Part shown: positions 44,649-53,718 of the stretch, piece after piece
Layout of the letters: the number at the start of each line of letters is the position of its first letter
Position numbering within the stretch: the stretch's first letter is position 1
Source of the DNA: JAJTFW01 sp964534995
GTDB taxonomy: Bacteria > Bacteroidota > Bacteroidia > AKYH767-A > OLB10
DNA: 64,000 nt
Assembly (NCBI GenBank): GCA_964534995.1
Contig: CAZHSC010000006.1
Coordinates: 10,637-74,636, forward strand
Reading direction: 5' to 3'
Made by a program: the position numbers and the translations under genes
The notes under the pieces: generated by a model
Told to the model about the DNA's origin: nothing
The model's input: only the letters and a program-made list of their open reading frames with translations
The model's database searches: none

Positions 44649-45557
44649 TCAGAATATCGGGAAATTGGTACGTCCTGTCCGGATCTTATAGTGAACACTG
44701 ATGATCGCAAACATATAGGCGTCTTTATCACGGGGGTCGCCGCGCTGTTGTCCTTCCTGTGTCTGGATTTCACTTTTACCGAGTGATTTATCCGATAAAA
44801 TGGCTGCAATTTCACCGTATTTCTGGCGGATCGCTTCCTTGTCGTAATAGGTTTTACTTACATCGTCAATGTAGTCGGTAAATGTTTTACGTACGCCAAA
44901 CTCAAATCCTACTCCCCATCTCCTGTTAAAGAAGTAACGACCGCCAATACCCAATGGAATACAAATCTGGGTACGTTTGTATTTATCACGTGCCGGGGAG
45001 ATGCCCTGGCCTTCGGTTCCAAGTGGCTGAAGTTCATACCATTTATCATTATACTCACCTTTGGGGTTGAAGTGAAATACTCCAATACCCACAAAGCCAT
45101 ACATGGATCCTTCAAAAGAAGTGGTACGGCGTACACCTTTCAGGCGGTATATACCTCCTTCCCGCTGGGAAAGGAGTGCGGCTTCAAAATTGATGTTGAA
45201 TTCGTAAATATTGGATTTAAAATTCAGGTTCCTGTTGTTTCTGAAGAACTCTTTGGTGAGCTTATCATCTCCCTTAATATGGCCATAGGTAAGGTGGGGA
45301 TGCAATGAAAAAATCGGGGTGAGTTTATAACGTAAGCCCAGGCTTACTGCCGGACGTGTAAGGCTGAATTCCAGGTCTTTAAATCCATTAGTACCAATAG
45401 CGTTTGCCCCTCCGAGTTCTCCTAAAAAGTTGCTGGCCCCTAAACCAAAACTCCATTCATACCGGTAAGCTTTCCAACGGGCACGCAGCCTTTGAGCTTC
45501 GCTCACAGAATTGAATACCGTGAGTAAAAAGAGGGAGAGGATCAGGTGTCTTTTCAT
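44649..45557 (-). CDS. DUF6089 outer-membrane beta-barrel protein (copy 3)
   Basis: 302 residues from the ATG at 45557 (MKRHLIL), which starts a signal peptide (SVSEAQ). Family pieces are NRNLNFKSN, PLGTEGQG, TDYIDDVSKTYYDKEA and QRGDPRDKDAYMFA. The frame is open to 45656 but that would run past a good promoter and into nadK. Tandem paralogue of copy 2; the pair is likely an old duplication. Confidence 0.85.
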   Translation of the reverse strand: MKRHLILSLFLLTVFNSVSEAQRLRARWKAYRYEWSFGLGASNFLGELGGANAIGTNGFKDLEFSLTRPAVSLGLRYKLTPIFSLHPHLTYGHIKGDDKLTKEFFRNNRNLNFKSNIYEFNINFEAALLSQREGGIYRLKGVRRTTSFEGSMYGFVGIGVFHFNPKGEYNDKWYELQPLGTEGQGISPARDKYKRTQICIPLGIGGRYFFNRRWGVGFEFGVRKTFTDYIDDVSKTYYDKEAIRQKYGEIAAILSDKSLGKSEIQTQEGQQRGDPRDKDAYMFAIISVHYKIRTGRTNFPIF

Positions 45558-45580
45558 ATTGCTTAGGTGATGCCTTTGGA

Positions 45581-45608
45581 CAAAAATAATATTTTCCTTT
45601 TTATTCAA
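45581..45608 (-). promoter_or_regulatory. Promoter of the tandem DUF6089 genes
   Basis: On the minus strand TTG (45606-45608), 17 bases, TATTTTTG (45581-45588), 24 bases ahead of the ATG at 45557. The -7 box is identical to those of the desaturase, korA and gldC. Confidence 0.52.
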
Positions 45609-45639
45609 GCACTTTATTGTGTACGAATTGGTAAGCGGC

Positions 45640-46518
45640 TTAGTTTCTGGTGTCAAGGCCCCAGTTTAACTTTTTTCGAAGGGTGTCGAGAAAGTTGGTA
45701 GTTCCCAATCTCACCAGGTTCATGGTGAAGTCTTCTCTGCGAACGGCGAGCGATAAACCGGAGTCGATGGTTACCGAGCGGGAATCGAGGGAGGCGAGAA
45801 AATACTGGCTTCTTCCAACTACCTCCAGGCTGATAACATTCTGATCAGAAACAACGATGGGTCTTACATTGAGGTTATGCGGAGCGATTGGGGTGATTAC
45901 AAAATTTCCGGAATAAGGAGCAACAATCGGCCCTCCGCAACTTAAGGAGTAGCCCGTGGAGCCGGTAGGTGTGGAAATGATGAGTCCGTCCGCCCAATAG
46001 GAATTCAAATATTCACCGTTCAGGTAAGTATTAATAATAATCATACTTGAACTGTCTTTTTTATGAATGGTAAGTTCATTGAGGGCATAGTTTATTCCTC
46101 CGAAAAGATTGCGGTTGGATTCGAGTCGCAGTAAGCGGCGTTTGTCCAGCGAGTAATGTCCTTTTACCAGGGCTTCCAGTACCGAAGAGATATCCTCGGT
46201 GCCTACACTGGTGAGGAAGCCTAGGCGGCCGATGTTAATCCCCAATACCGGTATGCCGCTGTCCTGAACCAGGGTGAGCGTGTCGAGGATGGTCCCATCC
46301 CCGCCCAGGCTGAATAAAAAATCAACATGTCCTCTGATCTCAGAGCCGGAGTTGAAGGGGGTGTTTTCCGGGATATCCGGCCCCAGCGATTTTATAAGAT
46401 GGAGAAAGGGCTGATAAATGAACAATTTACATTGATGACGCCCCAGTTCTTTCATCAATTCCCTTACAAAAGGAAAATGCTCATTGGCAACCTGTCTGGC
46501 GTAAATTGCGATTTTCAT
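45640..46518 (-). CDS. nadK: NAD kinase
   Basis: 292 residues; phosphorylates NAD to NADP. GGDGT at 72-76 (ATP/metal loop) and the NAD-binding ALNELTI and DGLIISTPTGSTGYSLSCGGP segments are present. ATG at 46518 (MKIAIYARQ) is the family start. Its 3' end is just ahead of the DUF6089 promoter. Confidence 0.94.
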   Translation of the reverse strand: MKIAIYARQVANEHFPFVRELMKELGRHQCKLFIYQPFLHLIKSLGPDIPENTPFNSGSEIRGHVDFLFSLGGDGTILDTLTLVQDSGIPVLGINIGRLGFLTSVGTEDISSVLEALVKGHYSLDKRRLLRLESNRNLFGGINYALNELTIHKKDSSSMIIINTYLNGEYLNSYWADGLIISTPTGSTGYSLSCGGPIVAPYSGNFVITPIAPHNLNVRPIVVSDQNVISLEVVGRSQYFLASLDSRSVTIDSGLSLAVRREDFTMNLVRLGTTNFLDTLRKKLNWGLDTRN

Positions 46519-46638
46519 CTGCACGAAAATAATGAAATGTTTGTACCGCGTCATTTCCCAAACCCTATCGGTCAGGTCACAACCGGTAAAAACTTGTTAA
46601 AATCCGCGCTTGTTTACAGAAACTGTGAAAAGTACAGA

Positions 46639-48051
46639 TTAAAAAGGAGCGCCCATCCTGAAATAGAGACCGCTGTCACCAATGCGGTTAATGGCATACT
46701 CAAACCGTAACACCACATCATAATAAGTCACCACATCTAAACTTAACCCGTATCCGTATTGCCACGCGTTGCTGAGTTTGTTTGTACTTCCAAACTGCTT
46801 GTCAGAAACATAACCGGCATCGAAGAAAGAGTTCAGATACATGGACAGGGGAAATCTGCGGAATTTTTCGGTACGCAGAAAGGGAAACTGATATACCCGG
46901 GTAGGTATAAGCGTGTATTTGAAATTAGTGCGTATAAGTCCGAAATCCTGCCCGTTGAGAACATAGAGATCATATCCCCTGATGTAATCGTATCCATAGC
47001 CGAGCGCGCGTTGGTTAAAAAACGGCGCCTCTGCCCGCTGCATGATTCTTCCTTTCAGCGCGAATGCAGTATGCCAGCGCCTGCCAATTGGAATGTATTT
47101 CCTGAGTCCTGCCGCAATGGCGATGAGGTTGGGTTCATGTTTTAAAAAGCCCAGACCAATTTTCGATACCTCCAGTTCAAAGAGGTTTCCCATGAGGGCA
47201 TAAGGCTGGTAATCTCTGGTGTCATAGCGGTAATGCCAGGTGATAGCCAGGTGCTGTTGCCGTGGAAAGTAATCGGTAAAGTAACGATTGTTGAGGATTA
47301 ATACGGTGTCATCCACTTTCGAGGTCCGGTAATCCACCGTGGTGTTGTAAAAATGATAGAGGCCCTGTCGCTTACTCAGCCTGATAAATGCCTGCATTTC
47401 CTGTCTTAAGAATTTGTCAGGATCTTTGTAAAACTGCAGTTTGTTGTCAGCCGTACTGTACGCGACTTCTTTTACCCTTGTCGAGTAAAACCCCGCGGCG
47501 AGGCCTATATTGAGTTTCCGGTTTATATAGGGGATGGTGTAATACAAACCCATCCTGCGGGTATAACCGAAAAGTGCCTGCACCTGGGCGATGTCATCTC
47601 TGCCACTGAAATTTTCCTGGCGGATATACATACCGTAATTGGTCCGGCTAAGGTCTTTGCGTTGCCACCATTCATTGATATTTCTGTCGGCAATTTCAAA
47701 AACCGGTGTAGGCCACAGGTACCAGCGTTCGGTAAGATTAATATGCACCACTACCGTATTGCCTATACCCTGAAAATAGCGGATCTCCACAAAATTAAAG
47801 AGCGCGGTGTTCATCAGGTTCTGACGGCTTCTTTCGATGGCCGACTCAAGGATGAAGGCGGCGAGGCTGTCCCCTTCTTTAAAAGTGAGCTCCCTGTGAA
47901 TGATGTATAGCTTTGTTTTGCGGTTTCCGGTAACTACTATCTGCTCAATTACGGATGGCTGCAATCGCAAACTGTCACTTAATTCCTGAGCGTTTGTAGC
48001 ACAGGAAATCAGCATTACCAGAAATAACAGACGGAAGCGCAGCATGGACAC
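46639..48051 (-). CDS. Small BamA/TamA-related outer-membrane protein with one POTRA
   Basis: 470 residues. Signal peptide (SCATNAQ), a single POTRA-like domain at about 38-110 (VIEQIVVTGNRKTKLYIIHREL, NTALFNFVEIRYF), then an Omp85-type barrel with the late motif RGYDLYVLNGQDFGLIRTNFKY (the RGY/loop 6 region) and a C-terminal phenylalanine. Shorter than BamA or TamA and more like the single-POTRA Omp85 relatives that handle special cargo. Cargo unknown. ATG at 48051 or two codons on. Confidence 0.82.
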   Translation of the reverse strand: MSMLRFRLLFLVMLISCATNAQELSDSLRLQPSVIEQIVVTGNRKTKLYIIHRELTFKEGDSLAAFILESAIERSRQNLMNTALFNFVEIRYFQGIGNTVVVHINLTERWYLWPTPVFEIADRNINEWWQRKDLSRTNYGMYIRQENFSGRDDIAQVQALFGYTRRMGLYYTIPYINRKLNIGLAAGFYSTRVKEVAYSTADNKLQFYKDPDKFLRQEMQAFIRLSKRQGLYHFYNTTVDYRTSKVDDTVLILNNRYFTDYFPRQQHLAITWHYRYDTRDYQPYALMGNLFELEVSKIGLGFLKHEPNLIAIAAGLRKYIPIGRRWHTAFALKGRIMQRAEAPFFNQRALGYGYDYIRGYDLYVLNGQDFGLIRTNFKYTLIPTRVYQFPFLRTEKFRRFPLSMYLNSFFDAGYVSDKQFGSTNKLSNAWQYGYGLSLDVVTYYDVVLRFEYAINRIGDSGLYFRMGAPF

Positions 48052-48106
48052 GAAGGAAAAGAAAAGGAACTAACAGCGGCGGTACTTCTTAAAAAATAAC
48101 CAACGG

Positions 48107-48838
48107 TCACATGTTGAGATAATTCATCAAGGACTCGTAACGGGTTTTCAGGTCTTCCGAGTGTTCACTCTGATGGTAGGAAGCAATCACGTGATAGTCG
48201 AGGCGGAAAAAGGCGGACAGAATTCTGCTTAAATCCACCTTATCAATTTTGAGCGTGAGTTCGATTCTTGCCGGATCAGAGGTAGAGGAAACACCGGCAC
48301 TCAGAATATGTGCTCCATCCGCTTCCACAACCTGGGCAATATGCGACATGGAGTAATCGGCAAGCGCCAAATCAAGGATGATGATTCCCCCGGGAGTATA
48401 AACACTTTTGCTTTCGGCAAAATAAGAAACCAGGTCATTGACGGTAACGAGGCCGCTGTATTCCTGTTCATTATTAAGTACAGGAACCAGGTCAAGCTTA
48501 TACAGTGATGCTATCTTGGTTAAATCATAAACGTGTTGATTCTCAAAAACAAAAACCTTATGAAACTTCAGCTCCGCATCCGAAAGGCTTTTTAGGGCAA
48601 TGGCCGGGTTTTTCAAATCTGATTTATATACCAGACCGAGATACTCCCGGCCGTTAATTACCGGTAAAGCATTGACTCTTAGCTCATCCATCCAGGTGAG
48701 CGCACGTCCGCAAGTATCACTTTGTTTAAGCGGAGGCACATTGTCAGATATCAGCCGGGCAGCAAACATGGTATTTGTTTCGGGTAATACGTTTTCTGTT
48801 TCGGGTAAGTTTGTAGCAAACATATAAAGATCTTTCAT
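48107..48838 (-). CDS. CBS-domain protein
   Basis: 243 residues. Two CBS motifs (ALPVINGREYLGLVYKSDL at about 55-75, LVPVLNNEQEYSGLVTVNDLVSYF at about 115-138) that usually bind adenosyl ligands, then an ACT-like C-terminal region (LALADYSMSHIAQVVEADGAHILSAGVSS). Position beside nadK is conserved in Bacteroidota. The start is uncertain: ATGTTTGC occurs at 48823 and again at 48769 with ACCCGAAACA-type repeats between, and the family N-terminus best matches the second (MFAARLISDN). Confidence 0.85.
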   Translation of the reverse strand: MKDLYMFATNLPETENVLPETNTMFAARLISDNVPPLKQSDTCGRALTWMDELRVNALPVINGREYLGLVYKSDLKNPAIALKSLSDAELKFHKVFVFENQHVYDLTKIASLYKLDLVPVLNNEQEYSGLVTVNDLVSYFAESKSVYTPGGIIILDLALADYSMSHIAQVVEADGAHILSAGVSSTSDPARIELTLKIDKVDLSRILSAFFRLDYHVIASYHQSEHSEDLKTRYESLMNYLNM

Positions 48839-48964
48839 TACGGCTACTGCCTCGTTTGCTTCAGAATCTTACAACAAGTTTCAGCAGTATTTGTTGCGAT
48901 GATAACAGAAAAGAATGTGCCGGACTTTCTGAAAATGCCGGGAACTTGTTAATCTTGCATCACC

Positions 48965-49678
48965 GTGACAAAGTTAAGCGTAAACATTAACAAAATTGCC
49001 ACCTTGCGGAATGCCCGCGGAGGAAATATACCGGACCTGATTCAGGCCGCGGTAGACATTCAAAAGTTTGGTGCTGACGGTATTACTGTGCATCCCCGGC
49101 CCGACGAGAGGCATATCCGTTACCGGGATGTGTATAACCTGAAAAAAGTTATCAGCACGGAGTTTAATATTGAAGGGTATCCCTCTTCCGACTTTAAAAA
49201 GTTAATAGCCGATATCAGGCCGGATCAGGTAACCCTTGTTCCCGATCCTCCCGATGTCATTACCTCTAACGCCGGCTGGGATATGATGCTGCACCGGGAG
49301 TTCCTGAAGGAAGTGGTGGCTTTTTTCAAATCATTGGGCTGCCGTGTCAGCCTTTTTGTTGATCCTGTGATACACATGGTGGAAGCATCTGCGGAAACAG
49401 GAACAGATCGTGTGGAATTATATACAGAAGCTTACGCGAGTGGATTCGCCGATAACCCTCAGGAGGCGATACGCCCTTACATTGAAGCTGCCCTTGCCGC
49501 GCACCATCATGGCCTGGGATTAAATGCGGGACATGACCTGAATCTGTCAAATCTTTCATATTTCCACCGGATGATTCCAAACCTCCTTGAAGTCAGTATC
49601 GGTCACGCCCTCATCAGTGATGCATTGTACACCGGACTGGAAAATACCATACGGATGTACAAAGAGCAACTGCAATGA
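48965..49678 (+). CDS. pdxJ: Pyridoxine 5'-phosphate synthase
   Basis: 237 residues. Condenses 1-deoxyxylulose 5-phosphate with 3-amino-2-oxopropyl phosphate, forming the pyridoxine ring. Typical segments: LSVNINKIATLRNARGG, DGITVHPRPDERHI, QVTLVPD, and GLGLNAGHDLNLSNL. The start is GTG at 48965. Convergent with serA, whose product also begins the serine route; the coupling is only positional. Confidence 0.95.
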   Translation: MTKLSVNINKIATLRNARGGNIPDLIQAAVDIQKFGADGITVHPRPDERHIRYRDVYNLKKVISTEFNIEGYPSSDFKKLIADIRPDQVTLVPDPPDVITSNAGWDMMLHREFLKEVVAFFKSLGCRVSLFVDPVIHMVEASAETGTDRVELYTEAYASGFADNPQEAIRPYIEAALAAHHHGLGLNAGHDLNLSNLSYFHRMIPNLLEVSIGHALISDALYTGLENTIRMYKEQLQ

Positions 49679-49762
49679 TAAAGTAGCTATTCCTTGTGTC
49701 AGGACTAGAAAGGTAAGACAACAGGCCCGGGAAGAAATCGAAATAATAAAGAGGAAAAATAC

Positions 49763-50989
49763 TTAGTACAAGCTCCTTGTACGGATGGTGTTTTTCACTT
49801 TTTTCAATTCAGCCATTACCTTGATGCTGCTCCTCTTATCAATATCCAGCACCACATAACCTATTTCTTCATTAGTTTTGAGATATTGGCCGAGGATATT
49901 AACTTTCATTTTTGAGAGCAGTCCGTTGATCTGTGAAAGTACGCCCGGCACATTTTTGTGGATGTGCAGGATACGGTGTGCATTGTGAAGTATTGGCAGG
50001 CTTATTTCCGGTATGGTAAGTGAGCCTGAACTGCTGCCATTTTCAACGAATGCAACCAGTTTTTCAGCTACGTCGAGTCCTATGGCTTCCTGCGCTTCCA
50101 CAGTGCTTCCTCCTATGTGAGGCGTGAGGATCACATTGGGAAGCCCCTGCAGCGGGGAAGCGAAAAGGTCTTTGTTGCTTTTTGGTTCTTCGGGAAAAAC
50201 ATCAACGGCGAGGCCGCCCAGTTGTCGTTTTTCAATGGCATCTTTCACTGCCCACACATCCATTACATCACCACGGCTGAGGTTGACCAGTACTGCTCCC
50301 GGTTTCATTTTTTTCAGGCGTGCGGCATTGATCAGGTTTTTGGTTTCCGATGTTCCCGGCACATGCAGGGTGATAATGTCTGATTTTTTCAGCAGATCAT
50401 CGAGGGAGCGGCTGGATTGTGCATTTCCAAGACTGAGTTTAGTGGTGATATCATAAAAAATCACCTTCATACCCATCGCTTCGGCAAGAATGGAAACCTG
50501 GGTGCCGATATGTCCATAGCCGATAATGCCGAGCGTTTTTCCCCTCACTTCATAGCAGTCCTTGCTTTCTTTTAACCATAGGCCATGGTGTGCTCCTTCG
50601 CTTTTTTCAAAAACGCGGCGCATCAGCATGATGCTTAGTCCAATCACCAGTTCGGCCACCGACCTGGTATTTGAAAAGGGTGAGTTAAAAACTGCGATAC
50701 CCTGCCTTCTTGCCTCCTCCATTTTTATCTGGTTGGTGCCAATGCAAAAGGCGCCTATTGCGATCAGTTTCTCCGCGTTTTTTAACAGGGATTCTGTGAG
50801 TTGTGTTTTAGAACGGATACCCAACACATGTACTTTTGGGATTTTTTCAAGCAGTTCCTTTTCACTGAGCGATGAACTGACGGATTCAATGTCAGAGTAA
50901 CCGGAATCACTAAGTAATTTAATGGCTGATGGATGAATGTTTTCCAGTAAAAGTATTTTCAGTTTGTCTTTTGGGTAAGATGTATTCAT
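49763..50989 (-). CDS. serA: D-3-phosphoglycerate dehydrogenase
   Basis: 408 residues, E. coli-like form: substrate and NAD domains plus a C-terminal ACT domain for serine feedback. IGYGHIGTQVS (NAD loop), NLSRGDVMD (catalytic Arg), FPEEP (Glu), TPHIGGST (His), and the ACT end HKNVPGVLSQINGLL. First step of serine synthesis. Confidence 0.94.
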   Translation of the reverse strand: MNTSYPKDKLKILLLENIHPSAIKLLSDSGYSDIESVSSSLSEKELLEKIPKVHVLGIRSKTQLTESLLKNAEKLIAIGAFCIGTNQIKMEEARRQGIAVFNSPFSNTRSVAELVIGLSIMLMRRVFEKSEGAHHGLWLKESKDCYEVRGKTLGIIGYGHIGTQVSILAEAMGMKVIFYDITTKLSLGNAQSSRSLDDLLKKSDIITLHVPGTSETKNLINAARLKKMKPGAVLVNLSRGDVMDVWAVKDAIEKRQLGGLAVDVFPEEPKSNKDLFASPLQGLPNVILTPHIGGSTVEAQEAIGLDVAEKLVAFVENGSSSGSLTIPEISLPILHNAHRILHIHKNVPGVLSQINGLLSKMKVNILGQYLKTNEEIGYVVLDIDKRSSIKVMAELKKVKNTIRTRSLY

Positions 50990-51075
50990 GGTGCAAGGTT
51001 ACGTGAATTATACAGAAGGAAATCCGGATCCCGTGTAAAATTTTAAACACTCCGGGGTTAGCGAATTCAAACATT

Positions 51076-51110
51076 TTTGAAACCTGAATGCCTCGCATTA
51101 AGTATATTTG
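51076..51110 (+). promoter_or_regulatory. Promoter of fbp
   Basis: TTTG (51076-51079), 23 bases, TATATTTG (51103-51110), 20 bases ahead of the ATG at 51130. Full -7 match, spacing at the long end. Confidence 0.52.
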
Positions 51111-51129
51111 TTACATAAAGAAAAGAATT

Positions 51130-52164
51130 ATGCAGACCCTCACCCCTGAAAAGAGATTTATCACCTTAGGACAATTTATCATAGAGAGACAAAGCGATTT
51201 TCCATATGCAAAAGGTGAGTTAAGCCGCTTGTTAAGGGATATCGGCATTGCCGCGAAGATTGTGAACCGTGAAGTGAATAAAGCCGGTCTTGCAGATATT
51301 CTGGGTGACTTTGGTGATACCAATGTGCAGGGGGAGGATCAGAAGAAGTTGGATGTTTACGCAAATGAACAGTTTATCAAAGCGCTTGGTGCCGGAGGAG
51401 AATGCATAGCCATCGCATCCGAAGAAAACGAAGACCTGATAGAAATTGACAGCAAAGTTTCCAGAAATGCCAATTACGTAGTATGTATGGATCCGCTGGA
51501 TGGATCATCCAATATTGATGTGAATGTAAATATTGGTACTATATTTTCCATTTACCGGAGAATGGATGGAAGCACACCGGCCACCTTTTTGAATGATTTT
51601 TTACAAAAGGGTGTAGCGCAGGTTGCAGCCGGCTATGTAATTTATGGCTCCAGTACCATGCTGGTATATACTACCGGGAAAGGTGTTAACGGTTTCACGC
51701 TGGATCCCTCAATCGGTGAATTTTGCCTCTCGCATCCGGATATGAAAATACCCGCATCCGGAAAAATTTATAGTATCAATGAGGGCAATTACACCCATTT
51801 TCCAAAGGGAGTGAAGGAGTACATCCGCTATTGCCAGGAAGAAGATAAGGAAACTGGACGCCCCTATTCAACACGTTATATCGGATCGCTGGTAGCTGAT
51901 TTTCACCGGAACCTTATTAAAGGCGGTATTTACATTTACCCATCGACCCGGAAGTCGCCCAATGGCAAATTGCGATTGTTGTACGAGTGTAATCCGCTTG
52001 CCTTCATTATCGAACAAGCCGGCGGTAAAGCCTCGGACGGTTTCAGGCGTATCCTTGACATTGAACCGGAATCCCTGCATCAGCGGACTCCTCTGTTCAT
52101 CGGGTCTGAGGAAATGGTGCAAAAGGCGGAAGCGCTGATGAAGGAGTTTTCGAGCCCCGCCTGA
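51130..52164 (+). CDS. fbp: Fructose-1,6-bisphosphatase class I
   Basis: 344 residues, gluconeogenic. Motifs: GEDQKKLDVYAN, ASEENED (metal), DPLDGSSNIDVNVNIGT (metal and catalysis), and the GGIYIYPS and LLYECNPLAFIIEQAGGKASDG ends. An in-frame ATG at 51088 lies ahead of a good promoter, so 51130 (MQTLTPEKR) is the start. With gpmI it belongs to central carbon flow. Confidence 0.95.
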   Translation: MQTLTPEKRFITLGQFIIERQSDFPYAKGELSRLLRDIGIAAKIVNREVNKAGLADILGDFGDTNVQGEDQKKLDVYANEQFIKALGAGGECIAIASEENEDLIEIDSKVSRNANYVVCMDPLDGSSNIDVNVNIGTIFSIYRRMDGSTPATFLNDFLQKGVAQVAAGYVIYGSSTMLVYTTGKGVNGFTLDPSIGEFCLSHPDMKIPASGKIYSINEGNYTHFPKGVKEYIRYCQEEDKETGRPYSTRYIGSLVADFHRNLIKGGIYIYPSTRKSPNGKLRLLYECNPLAFIIEQAGGKASDGFRRILDIEPESLHQRTPLFIGSEEMVQKAEALMKEFSSPA

Positions 52165-52253
52165 AAAAAGCAACATATAATTTAATTTAGTATTGTTTTG
52201 CCGGACGCAACATTTGCTGCAGGGATCGCATTTTCTGCTTTTAGAGATTTCAA

Positions 52254-53444
52254 TTATACCTGCAGTTCGCACAAAGCAAGCCAGGCCATCAACCCGGTAC
52301 CTGTACGCAATGCTTCTTCATCAATGTTGAAAGTGGGTGTATGTACAGATGAACTTATTCCCTTTTCTTCATTGCGGGTGCCGAGCCGGTAAAAACAGGC
52401 TTTGGTCCTTTGCGAGTAAAATGAAAAGTCTTCCGCGGCCATCCAGATGTCCAGTTCCACCACATTTTCTTTACCCATGTAGTCGATGGCATTTTTCTTC
52501 GCCCTGGCTGTGAGTAGCTCATCATTGATCAGGACAGGGTATCCCTTCCGTATTTCGAGTTCGAGTTTTCCTCCCATTGCCTGCACCAGTTGATGAGCCA
52601 TGGTATGGATGTGTTCATGTGCTTCCGAACGCCATTTTTCATTTAAAGTGCGGAAGGTGCCTTCAATGTATACCTCATCGGGTATAACATTGGTGGCGCC
52701 ATTGGCAATTACTTTTCCGAATGACAGCACGCTGGGCATAGTAGGATTGGCAAACCTGCTTACTATTTGCTGCATGGCCACAATCAGATGAGAGCTGATC
52801 AGCACAGGGTCGGTATTTAAATGTGGCATAGCCCCATGGCCACCTTTCCCTTTTACGCGAAGGTAAAGCTCATCGGTACTCGCCATATAGGTGCCGCTTC
52901 TGAATCCAACTTTGCCCACGGGCAGCAAAGGCATCACATGCTGGCCAAGGATGGCGGAAGGTGCGGGATTTTCAAGTACCCCCTCTTTAATCATCAGGGA
53001 GGCTCCTCCGGGAAGTTTCTCTTCGCCGGGTTGAAAAATCAGTTTTACAGTTCCTTCAAAGCGGTCTTTTACCGACATCAGTATCTCAGCGACACCCAGC
53101 AATGAGGAGGTGTGCACGTCATGGCCGCAGGCATGCATCACGCCGGGGTTCACACTTCGGTAAGATACATCGTTAGCTTCCTGAATCGGTAAAGCGTCCA
53201 TGTCGGCGCGTAAAGCCACAGTTTTTTTTGACGGATTTTTACCTTCAATGATTCCGACTAATCCGGTACCTGCCACCTTATCACGGAAGGGGATACCCAT
53301 GGCCTGGAGTTTACCGGCAACAAATGCCGAAGTTTCATATTCCTGGAAGGATAGTTCGGGATGTTGGTGCAGGTGGCGGCGTATGGTGATAATGTCATTG
53401 TGTTGCCGGGCGGCAAGATTTTGTATTTCCTGGGCTTGAATCAT
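52254..53444 (-). CDS. M20-family amidohydrolase/carboxypeptidase
   Basis: 396 residues, cytosolic. HRHLHQHPELSFQE at the N-terminus, CGHDVHT and the GEE metal site (FQPGEEKLPGGA), GKGGHGAMPH in the dimerisation/substrate part, and EDFSFY near the end: the IAA-amino-acid/N-acyl hydrolase group of M20. It removes acyl groups from amino acids or dipeptide-like amides; substrate unknown. Convergent with fbp. Confidence 0.9.
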   Translation of the reverse strand: MIQAQEIQNLAARQHNDIITIRRHLHQHPELSFQEYETSAFVAGKLQAMGIPFRDKVAGTGLVGIIEGKNPSKKTVALRADMDALPIQEANDVSYRSVNPGVMHACGHDVHTSSLLGVAEILMSVKDRFEGTVKLIFQPGEEKLPGGASLMIKEGVLENPAPSAILGQHVMPLLPVGKVGFRSGTYMASTDELYLRVKGKGGHGAMPHLNTDPVLISSHLIVAMQQIVSRFANPTMPSVLSFGKVIANGATNVIPDEVYIEGTFRTLNEKWRSEAHEHIHTMAHQLVQAMGGKLELEIRKGYPVLINDELLTARAKKNAIDYMGKENVVELDIWMAAEDFSFYSQRTKACFYRLGTRNEEKGISSSVHTPTFNIDEEALRTGTGLMAWLALCELQV

Positions 53445-53460
53445 GGTGCAATTGCGTATC

Positions 53461-53468
53461 CAAAGGTA
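53461..53468 (-). promoter_or_regulatory. Candidate -7 promoter box of the amidohydrolase
   Basis: TACCTTTG on the minus strand, full TAnnTTTG match, 17 bases ahead of the ATG at 53444; no upstream TTG at the expected spacing. Confidence 0.35.
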
Positions 53469-53718
53469 AAACAGATTTGTTTACTGAGTCATGTTAAGGC
53501 AGTCAAAGCGGCGTATAAAGGGGCGGATCAGTTTATACATAAGATACGTTTTGATTCTAAAACCTGTGTTCTACCCCTGGGTTTTCAGGTACATCCTCTT
53601 CCTCCGTTTTGAATGTTGATCAGCTTACACTGAAGCAGTAAATTTGATAATCCTGTGTAACCGGTTTACAATATTCAATGCCATCCGGGGTGAAGGCAGT
53701 GAAGATTTTATTTTAGGC

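Noticed and set aside
52165..52253. Terminator between fbp and the amidohydrolase
   Set aside because: AACATA and TATTGTT pair only with a bulge and almost no G-C; too weak to call.
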